From: Flavobacterium anseongense
Lineage (GTDB): Bacteria > Bacteroidota > Bacteroidia > Flavobacteriales > Flavobacteriaceae
Direction of reading: 5' to 3'
NCBI RefSeq assembly: GCF_021608185.1
Contig: NZ_JAKIHN010000003.1
Location: 1-64,000 of the forward strand
DNA: 64,000 nucleotides
The notes beneath the pieces were generated by a model. That model did not search any database, was not told the DNA's origin, and worked only from the letters and a program-made list of their open reading frames with translations. Numbering within the stretch: the stretch's first letter is position 1; every line of letters starts with the position of its first letter. Of this stretch, positions 51,173-58,522 are shown in pieces. The position numbers and the translations under genes were made by a program.

Positions 51173-51826
51173 ATGGAAATAATCTTATCAATAATCGGTG
51201 GTTTTTTAATTGGTTACTTTACTTCATATTTCAATGAGAAAGGAAAAAATAAAGCTGCAATTGAAGACACGCAACAATTAACAGAAGAAAGAGAAAAAGT
51301 TACTTCCAAATACAACTTAGATAGTACTCGACGTAAAATTCAATACGAAACAAAAAGTAGTGCTTATATGAAATACTTCAATCTTTTAGATGAGCAATCT
51401 CAAATTGGAAATATAGAAGCGCAAGAAGAATTTCTTCCAATTATTGCAAAATTTAATACTGATTATTTATCTAACATTGGTAACACAAAGAAAGAAGCGA
51501 GTGCCGCAGCAGAATTTTCAAACTCAACTCAAAAATTGATGCTAAAATCTCAAGAAAGATATCATAAATTTAAAAATGAAACCAACGCATTAAAATTAAT
51601 TGCTGGTGAAAGTGTTTTGTATTACCTTAATGAAATGGACAGAGTTTCTCAATTATCATTTGATGTTTCAGCACAAATGATGAAAGATATGGGGAAAAAC
51701 ATAATTGCTAAAGACTTGTCAGCTCTAAATACTCAAAAAGATTATCTTGAAGATTTAGCTAAACAGACAAATGAGCTAAAAGAGAAACTTGTTAACGAAA
51801 TTAGACAGGAATTATCAGAGATATAG
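51173..51826 (+). CDS. Cassette 41: membrane-anchored coiled-coil protein
   Basis: A 217-aa protein with one N-terminal membrane segment (about residues 3-19, IILSIIGGFLIGYFTSYF) and an otherwise helical, charged, coiled-coil-rich body. No family recognised. Confidence 0.65.
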   Translation: MEIILSIIGGFLIGYFTSYFNEKGKNKAAIEDTQQLTEEREKVTSKYNLDSTRRKIQYETKSSAYMKYFNLLDEQSQIGNIEAQEEFLPIIAKFNTDYLSNIGNTKKEASAAAEFSNSTQKLMLKSQERYHKFKNETNALKLIAGESVLYYLNEMDRVSQLSFDVSAQMMKDMGKNIIAKDLSALNTQKDYLEDLAKQTNELKEKLVNEIRQELSEI

Positions 51827-51836
51827 GTAAGCCTGC

Positions 51837-51970
51837 GTACAACAGCCGTTTGTCGCAATGGCTGGTACCGATTTTCCGTAAACGGAAAATCGAGCGCCGG
51901 AAAATTTACATATCTTTACACCTAACCGTTAAGCTTGCCGCCACTGACGACAAGCGGCGGAACGTTAGCA
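51837..51970 (+). repeat. attC-like site 41
   Basis: R'' GTACAAC, R' GTTAGCA. GTCG-armed family. Confidence 0.9.
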
Positions 51971-51992
51971 GTAATTCCCAAAAACGCCTTCA

Positions 51993-52481
51993 ATGAAAAG
52001 ATTCGCCCAAATTATCTCGACTATATTTTTGATATTAATTTTAAGCTCTTGTAACAAAAAAGAAAATATTCCAGCAGAAAAAAAAGCAATTATGGAGTAT
52101 CAAAAGCATAGGAAGTTTATCTCTGATTATCATACTAATTTCTTAAAAAAGTTGAGATTGAAAACAAATCGTATAGAAGTTTGCTCTTATAAATTGAGTG
52201 GAAAAACTACGCAGGACACAACAAAAGTTTTAACAACAACAAATTTAGTCACTTTAGATAAGTTAAAGACTTTTAATACTTTTTTTGACTCGTTAAAAAA
52301 CCATGGTTACTGTTGTTGTCTAAAAACTCATTATACCATGAAGCTATTTAATAAAAATAAAATGCTTAAAAGGTATAATGTAGACACTATACAGCGGAAA
52401 GGAAAAGCACTTATATTCGACACAGATTATCAAACTTCTTATGTTATAACTTTAAAAGATTGGCATAATTTAATCGAATAA
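51993..52481 (+). CDS. Cassette 42: lipoprotein of unknown function
   Basis: A 162-aa lipoprotein (lipobox ILSSC, near residue 20) with an unusual Cys triplet (HGYCCCLKTHY) in the mature part. No family recognised. Confidence 0.65.
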   Translation: MKRFAQIISTIFLILILSSCNKKENIPAEKKAIMEYQKHRKFISDYHTNFLKKLRLKTNRIEVCSYKLSGKTTQDTTKVLTTTNLVTLDKLKTFNTFFDSLKNHGYCCCLKTHYTMKLFNKNKMLKRYNVDTIQRKGKALIFDTDYQTSYVITLKDWHNLIE

Positions 52482-52489
52482 GGAACTAC

Positions 52490-52622
52490 TGCTAACAGCC
52501 GTTTGTCGCAATGGCTGGTATCGATTTTCCAAAAATGGAAAATCGAGCGCCGGAAATTTTCATACCTTTACCACTAAACGTTAAGCTTGCCGCCACTGAC
52601 GACAAGCGGCGGAACGTTATGT
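52490..52622 (+). repeat. attC-like site 42
   Basis: R'' TGCTAAC, R' GTTATGT. GTCG-armed family, nearly identical to site 37. Confidence 0.9.
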
Positions 52623-52652
52623 GATACTTATAAACCCTGCAAAATAGAATTT

Positions 52653-53429
52653 ATGGCTGAAACAAAAAAAACAAACTGGAAAACTACAGATAAAAGATTT
52701 GTAGCATTTTTAGATATTCTTGGATTTAAGGATAGTGTAATGAGAAATAGCCATGAAGACATATATTCAAAATTAACTTCAATTAATAAAATAAAAAAAA
52801 CAATTGAAAATAGTAATAATAATGTAAGTCTTGCAGAGTATTATTTTGATTCTGAAGTCTATATAGTAAACTTTTCAGATTCAATTGTAATATTTTCAAA
52901 AAATGATGATTTGCATAATTTTGAGTATTTTTTGGTAACAGTTCGTTATTTATTTGGGAAATGTATTGGAAATGGCATACCTATAAAAGGAGGAATTGCT
53001 TATGGAGATGTTAGTGTTAACAAATCTGAACAAATTTATTTTGGGCAACCTATAATAGATGCATATTTATTAGAAGAAGATTTAAACCACTTTGGAATTG
53101 TTTTACATAATTCTGTAGATAAATATATTCTTGAAAACAATAAAGATTTATTAAGTTTAAAATACTTTGAAAAATGTCTTTTCAACTACAAAGTTCCTTT
53201 AAAATATGGAAAAATACATCATTCAAACATTAATTGGTTCAAGCTTTTAATTGACACAACAGATTCAGATGATTTTGATTTGAAGAAAAATGAAATTTTA
53301 AATAAACTCAATGCTTTTTATGTAACTTGTTCAGGTAGTCCAAGAAAATATGTAGATAATTCAATAGATCTATTTGAAGAGTTAATAAATAAGTCGATAA
53401 TAAACTTAGACAAAAAAAGCATCACATAA
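52653..53429 (+). CDS. Cassette 43: class III nucleotide cyclase-like protein
   Basis: A 258-aa cytoplasmic protein from the ATG at 52653. Blocks of class III cyclase-like domains are visible: FVAFLDILGFKDSV (first metal Asp), NFSDSIVIFSKN (second Asp), then IPIKGGIAYGDV and FGQPIIDAYLLEE. Similar proteins include cyclases of Pycsar phage defence, but no effector gene is in this cassette and the base-specificity residues cannot be judged. The stop TAA is part of R'' in attC 43. Confidence 0.7.
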   Translation: MAETKKTNWKTTDKRFVAFLDILGFKDSVMRNSHEDIYSKLTSINKIKKTIENSNNNVSLAEYYFDSEVYIVNFSDSIVIFSKNDDLHNFEYFLVTVRYLFGKCIGNGIPIKGGIAYGDVSVNKSEQIYFGQPIIDAYLLEEDLNHFGIVLHNSVDKYILENNKDLLSLKYFEKCLFNYKVPLKYGKIHHSNINWFKLLIDTTDSDDFDLKKNEILNKLNAFYVTCSGSPRKYVDNSIDLFEELINKSIINLDKKSIT

Positions 53430-53555
53430 CAGGCGTTTGGCAAGATTGCGAATTTTGTAGTAAATTCACGTTTACATTTCGCAAGAAATTTTATCTTTGA
53501 TAGAAAATAATAGGTTCCGAAGTTCGCAACCTCGCCAAGCGCCGGAACGTTACCG
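53424..53555 (+). repeat. attC-like site 43
   Basis: R'' ACATAAC, R' GTTACCG. The only site with outer arms GGCG-T-TTGGC / GCCAA-G-CGCC; both arms have changed together relative to GCCG/CGGC. Confidence 0.9.
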
Positions 53556-53590
53556 GCAAGCGAAAATCACGTTTATCTTAAAAAGAAACT

Positions 53591-54133
53591 ATGGAAATCG
53601 GAAAACAATTTAATAGCCTGAGTTTTGAAGAATATCAATTCTATATTGAAAACCATAAAAGCTATACAGATTTCAATACTTTAGGACTATACCGTTCTCT
53701 TTCTGAGAATGAAAATTTAAGCATTGAGGAAAAAATAAAGGTTAGAGATTTAGCCAATACTATATTTCAGAAAACGTTTGACTTCCTTCAAGTAAAAGAT
53801 CCTTGGACTTATATAAAAGTAGAAACTTTAGGATTAGAAATTACAAATGGAGATAAAGAAGAAATGTGGCGGAAAATAAGAAAGAATCAAGAGAAAATAT
53901 TGCGTGAAAAAAGAATCAGACATCAAAATTTTGGAGAATATTCAAAACATAATTGCGGTTACGAAACTTGTCCAATGAACGGCATAATGATTAAACAAGG
54001 GTCATGGCTTGCGGAATATGGAATGTGTCTTGGGAATATCAATAAGTATGTTCAAAAGCAAAAGTCTGAAAGAAGAAAATTAGACAGAAAAAATGAAACT
54101 CAAATCATAAAAAAAGAGTTGGACTTAGAATAA
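53591..54133 (+). CDS. Cassette 44: cytoplasmic protein of unknown function
   Basis: A 180-aa protein, helical, with a cysteine cluster in its second half (HNCGYETCPMNG and EYGMCLGN) that might bind a metal, and a very basic/acidic C-terminal tail. No family recognised. It is the last cassette; its attC is broken by the IS1-type element. Ends GTTACCGGC and GCCGGTAAC still match. Confidence 0.65.
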   Translation: MEIGKQFNSLSFEEYQFYIENHKSYTDFNTLGLYRSLSENENLSIEEKIKVRDLANTIFQKTFDFLQVKDPWTYIKVETLGLEITNGDKEEMWRKIRKNQEKILREKRIRHQNFGEYSKHNCGYETCPMNGIMIKQGSWLAEYGMCLGNINKYVQKQKSERRKLDRKNETQIIKKELDLE

Positions 54134-54142
54134 CTCGCCAGC

Positions 54143-54158
54143 CGGTAACAGCGGTTTA
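54143..54158 (+). repeat. attC-like site 44, truncated
   Basis: R'' CGGTAAC and the left arm AGCGGTTTA are present, then the IS1-type left end begins. The rest of the site, including R', is not found on the far side of the element. Confidence 0.85.
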
Positions 54159-54240
54159 GGGTAACGTTCCAAAGTTAGTGACAACTCAACATTCAACACA
54201 TAACCAATTAAAAATCAGCAATAATTCAAAAAAACTTAAC

Positions 54241-54270
54241 AAAAAGACGGGCAGTATAGCTCGTCTTTTT
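54241..54270. terminator. Hairpin upstream of the IS1 transposase gene
   Basis: AAAAAGACGGGC and GCTCGTCTTTTT form a stem with one G-T pair and a T run, inside the IS1 element and before its gene. It may stop transcription entering the element from the cassette array. Confidence 0.65.
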
Positions 54271-54299
54271 ATGTTTGACAAAGTCTTAAAACAAACAAA

Positions 54300-54995
54300 A
54301 TGATAAAAAATGACACCTCGTGTTTCAAAGTTAGTGATACCGGAATATGCCCCAATTGCAAATCAAAAAAAATCATCAAAAATGGATTTACTAAAAACCG
54401 AAAACAGCAATATTATTGCAATTGTTGTTACAAACGCTTTATCGACTTTTATACTAATAATTCCTATAGAGTAGACGATAAAATTATAATTCAATTAACT
54501 AAAGAAGGATTAGGAATCAGAAGTTCAGCAAGAGTCTTGCAAATATCTCCAACAACATTATTAAAGCGAATCATTGCAATTGCAAAACGAATACCCAACC
54601 AACCTATTTATATGGGTAAGACTTATGAGGTCGATGAGATGAGATGCTTTGTCAGAAACAAAAAAAAACAAATTTGGATAGTCTACGCTTTGGAAAGAAC
54701 TACCAAAAAAATAGTAAGTTTTGCCATCGGAAGAAGAACAAAAAAAACATTGCAAAACGTAATTAACACTCTTTTGCTTTCTCAACCAAAAACCATTTAT
54801 ACAGATGGACTAAGGCACTATAAATCACTAATTGGCACAAGCATTCACAAAGTAAAACGGTTCCGTACTAATCATATTGAACGTTGCAATCTAACTTTGC
54901 GGACTCACCTCAAAAGATTGAACAGGAAAACAATTTGTTTTTCAAGAAACTTTAGTGTCCTGCAATGCATACTTCGAATTTATTTTTGGGCTTAG
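54300..54995 (+). CDS. IS1-family transposase (single-ORF type)
   Basis: A 231-aa transposase carrying what IS1 of E. coli splits into InsA and InsB. N-terminal zinc ribbon (ICPNCKSK and YYCNCCYKRF), a helix-turn-helix (IRSSARVLQISPTTLLKRI, core shown), then the DDE domain with DEMRCFV, IYTDGLRHYKSLI and TNHIERCNLTLRTHLKRLNR (20 shown) plus KTICFSR. It looks intact. Near the start codon the sequence TTTCAAAGTTAGTGATA repeats part of the left inverted repeat. Confidence 0.88.
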   Translation: MIKNDTSCFKVSDTGICPNCKSKKIIKNGFTKNRKQQYYCNCCYKRFIDFYTNNSYRVDDKIIIQLTKEGLGIRSSARVLQISPTTLLKRIIAIAKRIPNQPIYMGKTYEVDEMRCFVRNKKKQIWIVYALERTTKKIVSFAIGRRTKKTLQNVINTLLLSQPKTIYTDGLRHYKSLIGTSIHKVKRFRTNHIERCNLTLRTHLKRLNRKTICFSRNFSVLQCILRIYFWA

Positions 54996-55056
54996 TCACA
55001 ATTTTCGGGATGACTCATAAAAGCCTGAGAACTCAAGAATTTGTAAATCAAATCAT

Positions 55057-55064
55057 TATATTTG
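55057..55064 (+). promoter_or_regulatory. Candidate -7 element (TATATTTG)
   Basis: TATATTTG fits the Bacteroidota TAnnTTTG consensus and lies 17 bp before the next start codon. A TTTG at 55040 is closer than the usual spacing, so only the -7 part is convincing. Confidence 0.35.
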
Positions 55065-55080
55065 TTTTAAAATCAACTCT

Positions 55081-56796
55081 ATGCATTTACGTTTACTCCT
55101 ATTTCTGTTTATTATTCTGTTTCCTTTATCCAACGCAAAGTCTCAGGATAAAAAGAAGATTGACAGTCTTACCCAAAAATTACATAAGACAAAAGACCCT
55201 AATGTAAAATTCAAACTTTATCAGCAATTAGCTATTTTAGAAGAACCGAAAAGTAAGTACATCAACCGAATGCTTCTCAATGCTGAGCTAAGCGGAGACA
55301 ACGAACTACAATTACGCACTTATTTTTTCTTACCAAATCTATCACAAGACTCCGCACAATATTATTTTGACAAAATGTATGCCTTGGCTAAAGAGAAAAA
55401 AAACAAGGAATACCAAGGATGGTATTATTTAGGTAGTGGTGCCGTTCAACATTATTTAAAAAACAATACAGTTAAAGCCCTGGAATTGGCGCGAGAAGCA
55501 AATGAAATAGCAATGGAAAATGATCTCGATTCGCTTGCTTTTGAAGTAAACGGTTTCATTGGCAGTGTTCATGCCGAAAAAGGTGAAAGATTACTGGAAT
55601 ACAAATCATGCATGTTACAGCTTTCATTAGCAGAAAAAATAAAAGATGGTAGGGCAGCTTTACGCACTTATTGGCAGCTGTTTTGGTTTTATAACAATTT
55701 AAAACAATATCCAAAGGCAAAGGAAAATGCCTTGAAAATATTAGAAACCGGAAAGAAGAAAAATTGGCCAGACTGGATTGAAGGCGGTTACCACCTTCTG
55801 ACTCACTATTATACTAATGTTAAGGAATTTGAAACGGCCAAGCACTATTATAATGAAACTAATAAGATTCGGAAGAAAAATCACTCTCTAGTAAAAGAAG
55901 ATGACGACCTATTGGACATATACACCAATGCTAAAGATTTTAAAAAAGTGTTACGGCTTTTACAAAAGGATGACGTCAAAAAGAATTTCTTCAAAAATGG
56001 CAGTAAAGGCTACGATTATTATGATCAATTGGCAAATACCTATACGAAATTAGGCATGGCTGATTCGGCATTTATTTCCCTAAAAAAAATGAAAGCTTCT
56101 ATTACAAAATATGAAGTCAATAATTGGAGGTATTATGATCGAATGGGTAACTACTTTAAACTTATTAATAATCCCGATAGTGCTGCTGTTTATTATGCTA
56201 AAGCCGATTCAGGAACCGGTATTGCTAACAATGTTGAAGCACGTATTGAACGCTATGCTAATCTTGACACCTTATTTTCACGCAAAGGGAACTATCAGAA
56301 ATCATATCATTATAAAACACTTTGGATGCAATACAAAGACAGTGCAGCAACACTCTCCAAAGAAGGTGATTTGGTAGTATTGGAGATTGATAACGAAAAC
56401 CAACGAATGGAAGCCGAAAGAAGAGCTAGTCACACTATTCAATATATGGGAATAACAGCCGGATTGGCATCAATATTTATCTTACTGGTGCTATTAGGAG
56501 CATTTAGTTCAAGCACTGCAATTATTAGAGGATTGGGCTTTTTTGCTTTTATCTTCTTTTTTGAATTCCTGATTCTATTGTTTGACAATATCATTCACAA
56601 ACTAACTCATGGTGAGCCATGGAAAATACTCTCTATTAAAATCGTTTTGATTGCCATACTCTTACCTCTACATCATTACGTAGAACATAAAGTTGTAAAT
56701 CATTTGCTACAGCGAAAGAAAATCAGATTTCTCAGATGGAAAAAAGTAACATCGCAAACACCTTTACCTATAGAGAATGAGGATATTAAGAAATGA
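55081..56796 (+). CDS. TPR protein with C-terminal membrane helices
   Basis: A 571-aa protein: signal peptide ending SNAKSQ (about residue 22), helical TPR-like repeats to about residue 440, a coiled coil (NENQRMEAERRASH), then three membrane segments (about 460-480, 485-510, 525-545) and a short basic tail. The layout resembles flavobacterial sensor proteins but no kinase or DNA-binding domain follows. Function unknown. Confidence 0.75.
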   Translation: MHLRLLLFLFIILFPLSNAKSQDKKKIDSLTQKLHKTKDPNVKFKLYQQLAILEEPKSKYINRMLLNAELSGDNELQLRTYFFLPNLSQDSAQYYFDKMYALAKEKKNKEYQGWYYLGSGAVQHYLKNNTVKALELAREANEIAMENDLDSLAFEVNGFIGSVHAEKGERLLEYKSCMLQLSLAEKIKDGRAALRTYWQLFWFYNNLKQYPKAKENALKILETGKKKNWPDWIEGGYHLLTHYYTNVKEFETAKHYYNETNKIRKKNHSLVKEDDDLLDIYTNAKDFKKVLRLLQKDDVKKNFFKNGSKGYDYYDQLANTYTKLGMADSAFISLKKMKASITKYEVNNWRYYDRMGNYFKLINNPDSAAVYYAKADSGTGIANNVEARIERYANLDTLFSRKGNYQKSYHYKTLWMQYKDSAATLSKEGDLVVLEIDNENQRMEAERRASHTIQYMGITAGLASIFILLVLLGAFSSSTAIIRGLGFFAFIFFFEFLILLFDNIIHKLTHGEPWKILSIKIVLIAILLPLHHYVEHKVVNHLLQRKKIRFLRWKKVTSQTPLPIENEDIKK

Positions 56797-56901
56797 CAAG
56801 CATCTTTATAAACTCATAGGGCTCTGGGTTTAGCCGTGAGACATTATTGAAATGTAAAGCGCAGACTCAGGATTTTAACACTTTTGTTCTGAAAAAAAAT
56901 A

Positions 56902-56909
56902 TAAGTTTG
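56902..56909 (+). promoter_or_regulatory. Candidate -7 element (TAAGTTTG)
   Basis: TAAGTTTG matches TAnnTTTG and lies 37 bp before the PagL-like start codon; a TTTTG at 56882-56886 could serve as the -33 element with a shorter than usual 15-base spacing. Confidence 0.35.
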
Positions 56910-56946
56910 CTATTAAAAAGATTACTAAAAATAGCTAACCCAAAAA

Positions 56947-57639
56947 ATGAAGAAAACAATATTATTGACATTAGTAATAATGGCAATAGTCTCAAATCAA
57001 TCACAAGCACAATTCTCTTATGGTGACAAATGGTATAACAACCCTTTGGGGTTTGAACCTCTGAAACTTCACACTTCAATGGGATTCATAATTCCTGCAG
57101 CGGCAGTTGGTACTTGCCTATTGATTACAAAGAAAAATCCTTCACTAAAACAAAAGATTTCTATTTACAATGAAATTGGACTATCTTGGGGCTATAAATA
57201 TCCAAATACTTTTTTGCCTCAAAACAACACTGGAATTAATTATCAACTTCGAAAATTTATGTCCATAGGAATGGAATTTGACATTGTTTTTGCAAAAGAC
57301 AACTTCAACTCAACTACAGGATTTGCATTAAGGCCTTTTGCTAGATTCTATCCAATAAACAAAGAAAAATGGAGACTTTACTTTGAATCTGGTGGTGGAT
57401 TAATTTATACATTAACCGAATTTCCAAAACCAACTGATCAAGATAGTAGACTTGGATTAAAATTAAATGGAATAACAAAATATGGTGTCGGCACTGATGT
57501 TAACATTTCAAAATCAACAGCAATAATGTTTGGTATTAGACACATACATATCTCTAATGGAAATGCAAAAGGAGAAGAGCGAAATCCATCACACGACAGC
57601 AACGGATTTTTTATAGGTTTATCTCATAGTTTAAAATAG
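56947..57639 (+). CDS. PagL-like lipid A 3-O-deacylase / acyloxyacyl hydrolase
   Basis: A 230-aa outer-membrane beta-barrel candidate with signal peptide ending QSQAQ (about residue 21). The C-terminal block IRHIHISNGNAKG, then ERNPSHDSNGFFIGLS is the PagL active-site signature with His and Ser in HxSN and the NPxxDS phrase. PagL removes an acyl chain from lipid A. The fold and motif are clear; lipid A as substrate is inferred. Confidence 0.82.
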   Translation: MKKTILLTLVIMAIVSNQSQAQFSYGDKWYNNPLGFEPLKLHTSMGFIIPAAAVGTCLLITKKNPSLKQKISIYNEIGLSWGYKYPNTFLPQNNTGINYQLRKFMSIGMEFDIVFAKDNFNSTTGFALRPFARFYPINKEKWRLYFESGGGLIYTLTEFPKPTDQDSRLGLKLNGITKYGVGTDVNISKSTAIMFGIRHIHISNGNAKGEERNPSHDSNGFFIGLSHSLK

Positions 57640-57674
57640 TACCATCCGACAACACTATCTTGCATCAATTACTG

Positions 57675-57902
57675 TTAACTTTCAGTCGTCCTTTTTTGTT
57701 CATTTACAAATTCCAAAATATCTCCTGGCTGGCAGTCTAATGCTTCACAAATTGCTTCTAAAGTGCTAAAACGAATTGCTTTAGCCTTTCCCGTTTTTAA
57801 AATGGAAAGATTGGACAAAGTCAAATCAACTCTTTCTGAAAGTTCATTTAGGGAAATTTTCCGCTTTGCCATCATCACATCTAAGTTTACAATAATTGAC
57901 AT
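57675..57902 (-). CDS. XRE-type helix-turn-helix regulator (YozG-like)
   Basis: A 75-aa regulator consisting almost wholly of a helix-turn-helix domain: SLNELSERVDLTLSNLSILK followed by FSTLEAICEALDCQPGDILEF (core LEAICEALDCQPGDIL). It is 3 bp downstream of a DUF2975 gene, a pairing that is common in many bacteria, and probably controls that operon. Confidence 0.88.
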   Translation of the reverse strand: MSIIVNLDVMMAKRKISLNELSERVDLTLSNLSILKTGKAKAIRFSTLEAICEALDCQPGDILEFVNEQKRTTES

Positions 57903-57905
57903 AGC

Positions 57906-58442
57906 TTAAATTGTTAATTCGTTTTCGTTTTGAATAGCTACTCCTTTTTTGAAAATAATAGCAATAATATAGATTACAGCTCCCATTAAAATAAACGCCT
58001 GACTGTCGGCCCAAAATGGGTTTAAGTTGTCTGTAGCAAAACCTCGATGCTCTAAATTTTTAGCAAACTGTCTGGCTATATAACTTAAAAATCCTATTGA
58101 AATTGTATAATAACTCATTTGTGAAATTTGTTCCGAGACAAAGCTGCTAAACGGTTTTGACAAATCCATTTTATGCATTAGTTTAATGACTGTGTAAAAT
58201 AGGCAGGCTTTTAAAATTGAAATGATTAGAATAAAGCTATACACACCAAAAAAAGCAAATCTACTGTTAGCATACATTTCACTTAAGTCCAATTTTTGAT
58301 AAAGATTTGAGACAAATTCAGGGTTATACAGACTGAAAAAGAAATTTACCAGTAAGCCTCCTGCTTCAATAGACAAGCCGACAAAAATTAACCAGGCCAC
58401 AATATATAGACCCCAAAATACAAAGCTGTTTGTTTTTGACAT
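57906..58442 (-). CDS. DUF2975 membrane protein
   Basis: A 178-aa protein with four membrane segments (about residues 9-35, 62-85, 112-128, 148-166) and the DUF2975 features FSSFVSEQISQMSYYTISIGFLSY (core SSFVSEQISQMSYYTIS). Its partner is the adjacent XRE regulator. Function unknown. Confidence 0.82.
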   Translation of the reverse strand: MSKTNSFVFWGLYIVAWLIFVGLSIEAGGLLVNFFFSLYNPEFVSNLYQKLDLSEMYANSRFAFFGVYSFILIISILKACLFYTVIKLMHKMDLSKPFSSFVSEQISQMSYYTISIGFLSYIARQFAKNLEHRGFATDNLNPFWADSQAFILMGAVIYIIAIIFKKGVAIQNENELTI

Positions 58443-58522
58443 AATTAGTAAAGCTTAAATTATGTCACAAAAATAATAAATATTTATTGATAAACAATAA
58501 AAATATATTATTTTTTAATAAT

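Larger units (their letters stand above)
22512..54158 (+). mobile_element. Integron-like array of 44 gene cassettes
   Basis: The region is an unbroken series of units, each beginning at TT of a GTTRRRY-type motif and ending in an attC-like inverted repeat. I count 43 complete attC-like sites and one truncated at the IS1 element. The 45 intact genes are all on the plus strand; two cassettes carry two genes and one carries none. In every cassette examined, the first bases (for example GTTATGAGC, GTTACCAGC, GTTGTGTGC) are the reverse complement of the bases preceding AAC at that cassette's own 3' end. Average unit length is about 720 bp. Confidence 0.93.
54160..55016 (+). mobile_element. IS1-family insertion sequence
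   Basis: Left end GGTAACGTTCCAAAGTTAGTGAC and right end (as reverse complement) GAGTCATCCCGAAAATTGTGAC match in about 13 of 22 positions and resemble IS1 termini; the first is written here as GGTAACGTTCC plus AAAGTTAGTGAC. No target-site duplication is visible next to the ends, so a deletion probably accompanied or followed insertion. Exact ends are estimates. Confidence 0.75.

Noticed and set aside
22512..54158. CRISPR array
   Set aside because: The repeats are palindromic and regularly placed, but they are 123-134 bp long, spaced by about 300-1400 bp of coding DNA, vary in sequence, and no cas operon is present.
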